64,000 bases of DNA from Solirubrobacter deserti (GTDB lineage Bacteria > Actinomycetota > Thermoleophilia > Solirubrobacterales > Solirubrobacteraceae): NCBI RefSeq assembly GCF_003344625.1, contig NZ_QPKJ02000001.1, positions 1,178,001 through 1,242,000 of the forward strand. The letters are read 5' to 3'. Of the stretch, positions 43,725 through 51,816 are shown piece after piece (position 1 is the stretch's first letter; every line of letters starts with the position of its first letter). Position numbers and translations under genes: made by a program. Below the pieces are notes generated by a model. That model was not told the DNA's origin. It saw only the letters and a program-made list of their open reading frames with translations, and did no database searches.

Positions 43725-44602
43725 AGCGCGTTCTCCCGCCGCAGCTCGCGCAGGTAATAGAGCATGAACACGAGCAGGAACGCGGACAGCAGCAGCGTCA
43801 GCGCCGCGCCGAGCGCCTTGTCGGGCCCGCCCTGGACGGAGTTGTTGATCGTGTTGCCGAGCATCGCCGTGCGCGGCGACCCGGACATCAGGTCCGGCGT
43901 GTAGTAGTCGCCGAACATCGGCAGCGCGATCAGGACGATCCCGCCGAGCGTGCCGGCCCGTGACAGGGGCAGCACGACGCGCCGGAACGCGCCCGCCGAG
44001 GAGGCGCCGAGGTCCCGCGCGGCCTCGATCAGCCGCTCGTCGATCCGGTCCAGCGACGCGTACAGCGGCAGGATCAGGTAGGGCACGTAGCCGTAGACGA
44101 GCCCCATCACCACCGCGACGTGCTGGCCGCCGAGCCAGTCCTCGCCGTCCAACAAGAGCGCGTCGAGCGAGAGCGCGTTGAGCACGGTCGCCGCGTAGCC
44201 GCCGTCGGCCAGCAGGTTCGTCCAGGCGAACATCCGCATCAGGTAGGAGATCCAGAACGGCGCCGCGAGCAGGATCAGCAGCAGCGCCTTCATCCGACCG
44301 TGCGCGTAGCGCGAGACGTAGTAGGCGACCGGGTAGCCGATCGCGAGCGACAGCGCCACCGCGATCGCGACATACAGCAGCGTCCGCACGAACACCGGCC
44401 AGGTCCGGCCGCCGGGCGCGATGTCCTCGAGCGCCTGCAGCATGTAGCCGACGTTCCACTCGAGCGGGTTCCAGTGCGGGACCGGGTCGTAGACGTCCGT
44501 GACGTTCCCGAAGCCGACCGCCACCACCGCGTAGAAGGCGACGAGGAAGAACGCGGCGAGCCACGCCATGCCCGGCGCCGCGAACAGGGCCCACCGTCTC
44601 AT
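43721..44602 (-). CDS. potB: ABC permease, PotB-like
   Basis: This 293-residue permease has six hydrophobic segments. It shows SLAIGYPVAYYVSRYAHGR, the LLAAPFWISYLMRMFAW element characteristic of PotB-type subunits, and the EAA loop IEAARDLGASSAGAFRRVVL. ALPMFGDYYTPDLMSG in the last third is also typical. It overlaps both neighbours by 4 nt. Confidence 0.91.
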   Translation of the reverse strand: MRRWALFAAPGMAWLAAFFLVAFYAVVAVGFGNVTDVYDPVPHWNPLEWNVGYMLQALEDIAPGGRTWPVFVRTLLYVAIAVALSLAIGYPVAYYVSRYAHGRMKALLLILLAAPFWISYLMRMFAWTNLLADGGYAATVLNALSLDALLLDGEDWLGGQHVAVVMGLVYGYVPYLILPLYASLDRIDERLIEAARDLGASSAGAFRRVVLPLSRAGTLGGIVLIALPMFGDYYTPDLMSGSPRTAMLGNTINNSVQGGPDKALGAALTLLLSAFLLVFMLYYLRELRRENAL

Positions 44603-45876
44603 CCGTTCCGGAAGGCGCCCCAGGCCTGATCCCAGCGCCGCCGGCCTTCGGCGGTCAGCGCCAGGTACGCGTTGCCGTTGGCGTAGTCCTCGCGCGTGAC
44701 GACGCAGTTGCGCAGGTTCGCCGGCAGCACCTGCTGCTCGAACAGCGCGGCGGCGTCGATCTTGGTGATCGGCGGCTGGTAGCCGACGTAGCCCGTGAAG
44801 TTGGTCAGGGCGACGTCCGGCCGGAGCAGGAAGTTGAGGAACCGGTGCGCCATCACCGGCTTGCGCGCCTCCACGCCGACGCACATGCAGTCGTTGAAGA
44901 CCGGGCCGCCGACCTTCTGGTACCAGTAGCTGAGCACGTCGCCCGACGTCCCCTCGGGCAGGTAGGAGATGACCGCGTTGAGCATGTCGCCCGACCAGAC
45001 GTGGTTCATCGTCATGCGGCCGGCGGGCAGCGTCTCGTAGCCGTTGATCGCCACCTTCACGCGGGTGATGTCGTTGAGCTCGACCAGGTCGTCCGAAGCC
45101 CGCTTGAGCGCGGCCTCGTCCTCGGTGTTGAGGTTGGACACGCCGCGCCGCATCAGCGCCATGCCGAGCGCCTCGCGCGCGTCGTCGAGCACGGCGACCT
45201 TGCCGCGCAGCGCCTGCGACTCCCAGAACGCCTCCCAGCCGAGCGCGTTCGGGTCCAGCGCGCCGATCTGGTCGTTGCGCCAGCCGATCCCGGTCGTGTA
45301 GAGCGTGTACGGGACCGAGTAGCGCGGGCCGACGTCATAGAACGGCGAGTGCAGCTCGGGCCAGGTCTCCTTGACCAGGTTCGGAATCAGGTCGAAGTTC
45401 AGCGGCTGGACGAGGCGCCGGCCGACCAGGCGCGGGAGGTGGTCGGGCGCGGTGAAGACCACGTCGAACTGGAAGCGGCCGGTCGAGAGCTTCGTGAACG
45501 CCTCGTCGAGCGACTGGAACGTCGTGACGCGGACGCTCACGCCCTCCTGCTTGCCGAACGCCTGGATGACCTCGGGATTGAGGTAGTCGGCGTAGTTGTA
45601 GACCTGCAGCTCGCCGCCCTTCTCGGGCGCGCCCGCCTTCACCGGGTCGCCGATCCGCGGCAGCGTGACGGGGTAGTCACGGCGGGCGAGCGGGATACCC
45701 GCGGCGTCGACCGGCCCGCCCGCCGTCTCGTCCCCCATGATGCCCGGCCCGCCGGTCCCCTCGGCGGTGGCGACGGGGGTCGTCGTGTTCTCGCAGCCCG
45801 TCAGGCTCGCCCCGGCGAGGACCGCACCGGCCGATGCCAGCAACCCCCTCCGGGACAGTCCTGAAGGCTCGTTCAA
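44599..45876 (-). CDS. potD: ABC substrate-binding lipoprotein, PotD-like
   Basis: This 425-residue extracytoplasmic binding protein has a twin-arginine-like signal (SRRGLLASAGAVLAGASLTG) ending in lipobox LTGC (Cys28). The mature part matches the spermidine/putrescine-binding family: LQVYNYADYLNPEVIQAF, FDVVFTAPDHLPRLV, VPYTLYTTGIGWR and FTGYVGYQPPI. Typical PotD acidic polyamine ligands cannot be confirmed by eye, so the ligand stays open. TTG at 45876 is the only start that keeps the signal peptide. The gene sits 34 bp after the flavoprotein gene and overlaps PotB by 4 nt. Confidence 0.9.
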   Translation of the reverse strand: MNEPSGLSRRGLLASAGAVLAGASLTGCENTTTPVATAEGTGGPGIMGDETAGGPVDAAGIPLARRDYPVTLPRIGDPVKAGAPEKGGELQVYNYADYLNPEVIQAFGKQEGVSVRVTTFQSLDEAFTKLSTGRFQFDVVFTAPDHLPRLVGRRLVQPLNFDLIPNLVKETWPELHSPFYDVGPRYSVPYTLYTTGIGWRNDQIGALDPNALGWEAFWESQALRGKVAVLDDAREALGMALMRRGVSNLNTEDEAALKRASDDLVELNDITRVKVAINGYETLPAGRMTMNHVWSGDMLNAVISYLPEGTSGDVLSYWYQKVGGPVFNDCMCVGVEARKPVMAHRFLNFLLRPDVALTNFTGYVGYQPPITKIDAAALFEQQVLPANLRNCVVTREDYANGNAYLALTAEGRRRWDQAWGAFRNG

Positions 45877-45910
45877 GACACACCGATCCTCTCGGTTTGT
45901 GCCTAATGTG

Positions 45911-47512
45911 TCAAGCCCGCGTTCGCACCTTGAACCGGCGTTCAGCCCGCCTGCGGTCCTTGAGCACTCGCTGCGCCGCGTTGTGGCCGGCCGCGGCGAT
46001 CACGCCCCCGCCCGGATGCGTGCCGGCGCCGCACAGGTAGAGGCCGTGGACGGGCGTCGCGTAGCGGGAGAGCAGCGGCGTCGGCCGCATGAACGCCATC
46101 TGGTCCAGGCCCTGCTCGCCCTGGAATATCGAGCCGCCGACGAGGCCGAAGATGCGCTCCAGGTCCGGCGGGGCGAGCACCTCGTAGTGGATGACGGCGT
46201 CGCGGACGTTCGGCGCGTAGCCGGCGATGAGGTCCAGGCAGCGCTGCGCGTAGGCCTCGCGCGCGCCGTCCGGCCAGCCGGCCTCGTCGTGCGGGCCGTA
46301 CTGGGTGAACATCGTCATCACGGTCGTGCCGTCGTCGGTGAGCGTCGGGTCGATCGCCGTGGGCACCTCGACCTCGATGTACGGCGCTTGCGCGGGCTTG
46401 CCGAGCGTCGCGTCCTGCCAGGCGCGCTCCAGGTAGTCGATGCTCGGGCAGATCGCGAGGCTCGTGTGCAACAGCCGCTCGTCCGGGAGCCGCGGCGGCT
46501 CGGAGAGGATCCAGTTGACCTTCACGGACCCGCCGCGGGAGCGGTAGCGGCGCATGTCCTCGCCGACCTCGTCCGGGAAGTGCTCGGCGCCGACCAGGTC
46601 GAGCACGGTCGTCTTCGGGTGCGCGCCCGACAGCACGACCGGCGCGGAGATCGTTTCGCCGTCCTCGAGCGTCACGCCGGTCACGCGGCCGCCGGCGACG
46701 TCGATCCGGGTGACGGGCGCGCCGGTGCGGACCACGGCGCCGAACGCGCGCGCCGACCCGGCCAGCGCCTCGGAGATCGCGCCCATCCCACCTCTGACGT
46801 GCCCCCAGGCGCCGCCGACGCCATCCAGCTCGCCCAGTTCGTGGTGGAGCAGGTTGTAGGCGGTGCCGGGCGTGCGCGGGCCGGCCCACACGCCTACCAC
46901 GCCGGTGGAGGCGTACGCGCCCTTCAAGGCATCGTTCTCGAACCAGTCGTCGAGCAGGTCGCCGACGGACATCGTCATCACGCGGTAGAGCTCGTGGAAG
47001 CCCCGCTGGGAGAGCCCGGCGGCGCGGCCGGCCTCGCGCAGCAGCTCCATCACGTCACCCGGGCGCTTGGAGCCGACCGCGGGCGGCGGCTTGAGCATCA
47101 TCGGGCGCAGGACGTCGGCGACGCGCTCCATCATCGCCTCGAACTCGCCCATCCGGTCCGCGTCGCGTCTGGACACGCGGGCGAGGCTCTCGTAGGCGGC
47201 GCGCTCGTCGTTGTGGAACAGGATCGGCGTGCCGTCGGCGGCGAAGGTCGCGAACGGCGGGTCGAGCGGGATCGGGTGGTAGCCAAAGCGCTTGAGCTCG
47301 AGGTCCTTGACCACCTGCGGCCGCAGCATGGACACGACGTAGCTCGCCCTCGACACGCGCCGGCCCGGGCTGATCTCCTCGGTCACGCACGCGCCACCGA
47401 GCAGCGCGCGGCGCTCGAGGACGCACACGCGCAGCCCCGCCCGCGCGAGGTACGCGGCCGCGGTCAGCCCGTTGTGGCCGCCGCCGACGACGATCGCGTC
47501 GAAGTCGGTCAT
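45911..47512 (-). CDS. PYROXD2/phytoene-dehydrogenase-like FAD oxidoreductase (copy 2)
   Basis: This 533-residue flavoprotein has FAD motif AIVVGGGHNGLTAAAYLARA (about 5-24), LERRALLGGACVTEE, and the C-terminal GLYLCGAGTHPGGGVIAAAG. It shares architecture and both motifs with the 35653-37242 product. It overlaps the Rieske oxygenase gene by ATGA and precedes the importer genes. Context suggests oxidation of an amine or alcohol produced by, or feeding, the oxygenase. CrtI-type desaturation is less likely. Confidence 0.86.
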   Translation of the reverse strand: MTDFDAIVVGGGHNGLTAAAYLARAGLRVCVLERRALLGGACVTEEISPGRRVSRASYVVSMLRPQVVKDLELKRFGYHPIPLDPPFATFAADGTPILFHNDERAAYESLARVSRRDADRMGEFEAMMERVADVLRPMMLKPPPAVGSKRPGDVMELLREAGRAAGLSQRGFHELYRVMTMSVGDLLDDWFENDALKGAYASTGVVGVWAGPRTPGTAYNLLHHELGELDGVGGAWGHVRGGMGAISEALAGSARAFGAVVRTGAPVTRIDVAGGRVTGVTLEDGETISAPVVLSGAHPKTTVLDLVGAEHFPDEVGEDMRRYRSRGGSVKVNWILSEPPRLPDERLLHTSLAICPSIDYLERAWQDATLGKPAQAPYIEVEVPTAIDPTLTDDGTTVMTMFTQYGPHDEAGWPDGAREAYAQRCLDLIAGYAPNVRDAVIHYEVLAPPDLERIFGLVGGSIFQGEQGLDQMAFMRPTPLLSRYATPVHGLYLCGAGTHPGGGVIAAAGHNAAQRVLKDRRRAERRFKVRTRA

Positions 47513-48657
47513 CGCAACGCCTCCAGGTAGCGGGACGCGACCATCTGGTCGAAGGCGTGCACGTCTCCCTCCTGCGTCGTGTAGCGGCCGGGTGTGAAGC
47601 GGGCCGAGCGCATACCCTGCTGGGTGAGCTGGCAGACGTGCCAGTCCTCACGGTTGACCTGGTCCCAGAACTCGACGGCGTCGGACGGGTCGAACCCGGG
47701 CTCGGCCATCGTCTCGGGCTCGAAGAACCACTCGCAGACGACCTCGGTGCGGTCGGGGGCCTTCGGCCACAGCGTGTGCAGCATCACATAGTCCGGATGC
47801 AACGACACGAGCGTGTTCGGGAAGATCAGGAAGTACAGGATCACGCGCTCGTCGACGCCCGCGATCGCGCGGCGCGCGTGGGTCGCGCCGTCGGTCGACA
47901 TCGTCTCCACGCCGTCGGCGAGCGTCATCGAGCCGCCGCACCACAGCCCCGCGCCCTCGTAGGTCTCGCCCGTCAGGTAGTGGCTGAGGCGGTTGAGCTC
48001 CGGGTGGACGCCCGGGCAGTGCAGGCACTCGCTGTAGTTCTCGGCGATCGCCTTCCAGTTGGCATGCACGTCGTAGACGATCCGCGCGCCGCGCCTGAGC
48101 TCCGGCAGCCGGTAGGCCGCCATGTGCGGTGCCAGATCTCCGATGTGGTCCTGCGGCGCCGGCGCCTCACCGCTCAGATCGAGCAGAACCAGTCCCTCGA
48201 CCACCGCCAGCCGGACCTCGTGCAGGGCGAAGCAGCCAGGATCGAAGTCCGCCAGGCCGTCGGTGAAAGGCGCGCTCTTGAGGCTGCCGTCGAACCCGTA
48301 GGCCCACGCGTGGTACGGGCACTGGAGGCGGCGCAGCTGCCCCTCGGGCTCGTCCACGAGGCGCGCGCCGCGGTGCCGGCACGTGTTCAGGAACGCGCGC
48401 GGGAGGCCGTCGTCGTCGCCGACCACGATCACGCTCTCCCCGCCGGCCTCGATCCGGACGAACCGGCCCCGATTGGACACTTGTTCGATGTGGCCTGCGC
48501 AGACCCACCCGCGGGCGAAGAGGTTGGCGTGCTCCCACGCCAACACACTAGGGTCCGTGAAGGCCGGACCGGGGAGCTGCGTGGCCCGTTCGAGCGGCAG
48601 CATCGTGCGCTCGATTTCGGCGGCGTAGAGCGGCAGAGACGGGTTCGCGACGGCCAC
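47509..48657 (-). CDS. Rieske non-haem iron oxygenase, alpha subunit
   Basis: The 382-residue oxygenase has a Rieske [2Fe-2S] site, CRHRGARL and CPYHAWAYGFDG (Cys-x-His ... Cys-x2-His). A mononuclear iron site follows, with AENYSECLHCPGVHPELN supplying two His and a distal Asp in EFWDQVNREDW. The spacing and NYSECLHCPGVHP resemble quaternary-amine monooxygenases (choline, carnitine or glycine-betaine type). No reductase gene is in the window, so electrons must come from elsewhere. GTG at 48657 has a GAGGAG ribosome-binding site and begins the seven-gene operon with flavoprotein, importer and TetR-hotdog genes. Confidence 0.9.
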   Translation of the reverse strand: MAVANPSLPLYAAEIERTMLPLERATQLPGPAFTDPSVLAWEHANLFARGWVCAGHIEQVSNRGRFVRIEAGGESVIVVGDDDGLPRAFLNTCRHRGARLVDEPEGQLRRLQCPYHAWAYGFDGSLKSAPFTDGLADFDPGCFALHEVRLAVVEGLVLLDLSGEAPAPQDHIGDLAPHMAAYRLPELRRGARIVYDVHANWKAIAENYSECLHCPGVHPELNRLSHYLTGETYEGAGLWCGGSMTLADGVETMSTDGATHARRAIAGVDERVILYFLIFPNTLVSLHPDYVMLHTLWPKAPDRTEVVCEWFFEPETMAEPGFDPSDAVEFWDQVNREDWHVCQLTQQGMRSARFTPGRYTTQEGDVHAFDQMVASRYLEALR

Positions 48658-48689
48658 GGCGGCGACTCCTCGAGGGTTGACCTGACAAG

Positions 48690-48719
48690 ACCCTATCACG
48701 AGGATTGTGCGACTGGCAA
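48690..48719 (-). promoter_or_regulatory. Candidate sigma-70-type promoter of the Rieske/importer operon
   Basis: On the minus strand TTGCCA (48719-48714) and TAGGGT (48695-48690) are 18 nt apart. Transcription would start near 48683, leaving about 26 nt of leader with a GAGGAG ribosome-binding site before the GTG at 48657. Confidence 0.45.
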
Positions 48720-48816
48720 CAAGGTCAGTTTGTCCGATTGGCCACGTGCGCCGCAAGTCTGGACGCCGCTTGGCGTTTGAGCTTTGCGTCCAACGGCCAC
48801 CCCACGGAATGCCGAT

Positions 48817-50445
48817 ATGTCTCCATTGCTGACAGCCCGCCCATCAGTCTCAGTCACGATGCGGTTGCTTGGTGCGTGTGCCGTCACCGCCGTCGTGGCC
48901 GCGTTCGTTCCGCTGGCCGGCGGAGACGGCGAGTCCAGTGCCGCCGTCCCCGCATGTCTGACCGTCGCGATCATCTGCGCGGCGCTGATGAGCCACATGC
49001 TCTACGCGTCCTCCAAGGCGCTCGACGATCGCCGCATGGCGTGGCTCGCGATCGGCACGACCGTCGCGATGCTGGGGCTGATCACCTCCCTGGTCGCGCT
49101 GCCGAGCGTCTTCCCGGGCGGCGGGCCGGTCGACTCCGGCGCCAACTCGGCCGCCGCGCGCTACGTGATCTGGCACGTCGCGCTGATCCTCGCCGGCGTC
49201 TTCGCCCTCGTGGGTGTGCAGGCGACCCTTCGCAACCTTCTCATCTTCGGCGGCTCAGGTGCCCTCCTCCTCGCCTGGGCCGCCGTCGCCTCCTCCCCGC
49301 TCGGGAACCTCGCCGACGGCGACGGGCTGACCGCGACGATGCGCGTCCTGGTCGCCGTCATCGTCCTCGCGCAGGCCGGCGTCGCCTTCGCCTGGTGGCG
49401 GCGCGCCGGCGGCGCCCTGAACTGGGGCGAGTTGTGCGTGCTCGTGATGATGGGCCTCGCCGCCCTGGACGCCTTCGCGTACGTGTGGGCGACCGGCGTG
49501 TTCGAGGGCTCCTGGTGGGCGTCCCTGGCGCTGCGCGCCGGCCAGTTCGCGATCCCGGCCGTCGGCCTGCTGATCGGCTTCATCGCCGTGGCCGAGAAGC
49601 TGCGCGAGTTCGAGCGCGAGCTGGCGCAGAACCTGGTGGCCGAGCGCGAGCGCGCCCGTGCCCACGAAGAGCGCGTGACCCTGGACGCCGAGCGCCGCGA
49701 GCGCATCCAGGCCCGCATCCGGCGCATGACCAACGGCTTCGGCCTGGACGTCGCGTTCCAGCCGATCGTCGACCTCGCGTCCGGCAAGGTCGTCGGCGCC
49801 GAGGCGCTCGCGCGCTTCAAGGACGCCGACGGCACCGCCATCCCGACCGAGCGCTGCTTCCTGGACGCGCACGCCGTCGACATGGGCGTCGAGCTCGAGC
49901 TCGCCGTGATCAAGCTCGCGCTCGAGTGCCACGAGCGCCGCCTCCCCGAGGGCCGCTACCTCGCGCTCAACGTCTCCCCCGCCGTGCTCGAGCAGGACGA
50001 GCTCGCCTTCGCCATCGCGCGCCACAGGACCGACCGTCCGCTCGTCGTCGAGATCACCGAGCACCAGCCCGTCGAGGACTACGTCGCCCTCTCGGCACAG
50101 CTGGACCGCCTGCGTGCGCTCGGCGTGCGCGTCGCCGTCGACGACGTCGGCTCCGGCTTCGCCTCCTTCCGCCACGTCACCCGCGTCAATCCGGACATCC
50201 TCAAGCTCGACCGCACCCTCGTCTGCGGCATCGACGACGACCCGGTCCGCCAGTCCCTGGCGAGCGCCATCGTCGCCTTCGCCAAGGACGTCGGCGCGAC
50301 CGTCGTCTCCGAGGGCATCGAGAACGAGTCCGAGCTCTGCTGCCTGAGGGGCCTCGCCGTCGGCTGCGGCCAGGGCTTCTACCTCGCCCGCCCGAACCTC
50401 GGCACCGTGGACGCCGAGGTCCCGCAGCTCACGGCGGTCGCCTGA
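48817..50445 (+). CDS. Membrane-anchored EAL-domain c-di-GMP phosphodiesterase
   Basis: This 542-residue protein has an N-terminal membrane region of about seven hydrophobic segments (about 15-265), a basic coiled linker (LREFERELAQNLVAERERAR) and a C-terminal EAL domain (about 300-535). The EAL residues needed for catalysis are present: GAEALARF, LNVSP, VEITEH, VDDVGSGFASF, LKLDRTLV, SEGIENE and GQGFY. It should therefore hydrolyse c-di-GMP rather than only bind it. There is no GGDEF domain. ATG at 48817 is preferred over an earlier in-frame GTG at 48784. The gene is divergent from the Rieske operon. Confidence 0.9.
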   Translation: MSPLLTARPSVSVTMRLLGACAVTAVVAAFVPLAGGDGESSAAVPACLTVAIICAALMSHMLYASSKALDDRRMAWLAIGTTVAMLGLITSLVALPSVFPGGGPVDSGANSAAARYVIWHVALILAGVFALVGVQATLRNLLIFGGSGALLLAWAAVASSPLGNLADGDGLTATMRVLVAVIVLAQAGVAFAWWRRAGGALNWGELCVLVMMGLAALDAFAYVWATGVFEGSWWASLALRAGQFAIPAVGLLIGFIAVAEKLREFERELAQNLVAERERARAHEERVTLDAERRERIQARIRRMTNGFGLDVAFQPIVDLASGKVVGAEALARFKDADGTAIPTERCFLDAHAVDMGVELELAVIKLALECHERRLPEGRYLALNVSPAVLEQDELAFAIARHRTDRPLVVEITEHQPVEDYVALSAQLDRLRALGVRVAVDDVGSGFASFRHVTRVNPDILKLDRTLVCGIDDDPVRQSLASAIVAFAKDVGATVVSEGIENESELCCLRGLAVGCGQGFYLARPNLGTVDAEVPQLTAVA

Positions 50446-50468
50446 GTTTCTCCCTCCCCAGACCTTGA

Positions 50469-50499
50469 CCCGCGGCCCCTCGTGGGGAGAGGCGGCGGG
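50469..50499 (+). terminator. Hairpin after the EAL gene
   Basis: CCCGC (50469-50473) pairs with GCGGG (50495-50499) and CCCC (50476-50479) with GGGG (50484-50487), starting 24 nt after the EAL stop. There is no T-tract. Confidence 0.4.
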
Positions 50500-50549
50500 C
50501 CAAGCGTTCTTGCCGCGCGGTTCTCCGCAACGGCGAGCACACCCACTGG

Positions 50550-50833
50550 AGCCGGGTTCCCCGGACTGCGTGAAACGCCGAGCGTTCACGCACGGGCCAT
50601 TCGCTCGGGCTCGGGCCGCCGGAGTGGGTCGCAAGCGCTTGTGGAGGGCCGCCTGGCACGCGAGCGTTCACTAAGGCCCCCAGGAGGCGACTGAGTGAAC
50701 CCTCGCGTGGCGTGACCGGAATCGTTGGTCAGTTCAGGCCCCATAGGGGCCCGAACTGACCACTCACCGCCGGGGGCTAGCAAGTAGCTCTGCGCACACG
50801 CGCGAGCGTTTGCGCAGTCCGGGGAACCCGGCT
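50550..50833. repeat. Gene-free 284-bp block of nested inverted repeats with 21-bp perfect ends
   Basis: This is the main part of a 487-bp stretch without genes (50446-50932). The ends are perfect 21-bp inverted repeats (50550-50570 and 50813-50833; core GGGTTCCCCGGACTGCG). Inside are four hairpins: A 50567-50592 (TGCGTGAA/TTCACGCA plus CGC/GCG), B 50655-50711 (18-bp arms, 16 paired), C 50727-50761 (GGTCAGTTC/GAACTGACC plus GGCCCC/GGGGCC) and D 50790-50817 (CTGCGCA/TGCGCAG plus ACGC/GCGT). A and D are related in sequence but differ in ways that keep pairing. There is no ORF of interest, no transposase and no clear target duplication. A MITE-like element or structured RNA are both possible. 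Confidence 0.7.
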
Positions 50834-50887
50834 TGTTGGGACGTTGCACGCCCGCCGTTGCCAATCCCGCGGCCGGCGCAAAGAAGA

Positions 50888-50916
50888 GGCCCGCCGCGTG
50901 CATGACGAGACGGGCC
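50888..50916 (-). terminator. Intrinsic terminator of the lipoprotein gene
   Basis: On the minus strand GGCCCG pairs with CGGGCC (50911-50916 and 50888-50893), followed by TCTTCTTT. It lies 16 nt after the stop at 50933. Confidence 0.62.
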
Positions 50917-50932
50917 CGAGGACCGAGCGCGG

Positions 50933-51787
50933 CTAGGAGATCGTCGTCTCCTCCGGCACGCTGCGGCCGAAGTCCTGCTGGAGCTTTTGCATGAGCTCCT
51001 CGATCGGGCGGCCCGAGGCGGGCGGCGTGATCTGCACCGGCTTGTCGACGTCCTTGAGCTGAATCGAGAAGGAGATCGTGGACTTGTCGGAGCCATTGTC
51101 GACGGTCATGCGCGCCGCGACGCGGCGGAGCTTGTCGTCGGACTGGGCGACGTCGACGGTGAAGGTCGGGTCGCTGATCATCTTCTCGACCTGGTCGATG
51201 TCGCCGTTGGAGAGCTGCTCGAGGCCCTCGAAGCCGCTGGCGCCCGGCTGCTTGGCCATCTCCTTCATGTCCTCGAGGGCGGCGGAGAGGTCGAGCTTGC
51301 CGGTGATGCGGGTGACGCGCTCGCCGTTGAGCTCGGCGTCGGACTGGGCGTCGCTCTCGGGGAACCAGTCCTGCATCCTGGCCATGAGCTTGGTCACGTC
51401 CGCGGATTCCATGCCGCTGCCGGCGCCGAGCGCGCCGAGCTGGGCGATCTTGTCCTTGCCGACCTGGTAGGTCTCGCCGCCGTACTGGACGAAGGCGTCA
51501 TCGCCGGTGGAGATGATCCGGCCCTCGACGGGCCGGGGCATCATGCCGTCGAGGCTGAGCCGCCAGTCGACGCTCGGGAGCTTGTTCTCGCCGTTGGACT
51601 GGAACGGGCCGCTGAGCGACACGTTCGACTCGCCCTGGGCGGACTTCATGGACAGCGCGACGGTGACGTCGGCCGACTCGATGTCTTGCTCGAATGCGGT
51701 CTTGACGACCGACGCCTCCTCGGCGCCACAGGCGCTGAGGGCGAGGGTCGAGGCGGCGGTCACTGCGAGGAGGGCCCGTCTCATCAT
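50933..51787 (-). CDS. LppX/LprG-like exported lipoprotein
   Basis: The 284-residue protein has a lipoprotein signal peptide (LLAVTAASTLALSAC, Cys20). The mature part resembles the actinobacterial LppX/LprG/LolA-like beta-barrel-half fold that carries lipids, with a repeated pattern of short strands and GERVTRITGKLDLSAAL and DGMMPRPVEGRIISTGDD elements. It would sit on the outer face of the membrane. No transporter gene is adjacent, so the cargo is unknown. ATG at 51787 or 51784 is the start. A clear terminator follows. Confidence 0.78.
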   Translation of the reverse strand: MMRRALLAVTAASTLALSACGAEEASVVKTAFEQDIESADVTVALSMKSAQGESNVSLSGPFQSNGENKLPSVDWRLSLDGMMPRPVEGRIISTGDDAFVQYGGETYQVGKDKIAQLGALGAGSGMESADVTKLMARMQDWFPESDAQSDAELNGERVTRITGKLDLSAALEDMKEMAKQPGASGFEGLEQLSNGDIDQVEKMISDPTFTVDVAQSDDKLRRVAARMTVDNGSDKSTISFSIQLKDVDKPVQITPPASGRPIEELMQKLQQDFGRSVPEETTIS

Positions 51788-51816
51788 GAGATCCGAGTAC
51801 CCCGTTGCCTAAGGCG

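Noticed and set aside
50550..50833. Considered as an insertion sequence
   Set aside because: No transposase frame and no clear target-site duplication; kept as an unexplained inverted-repeat element.
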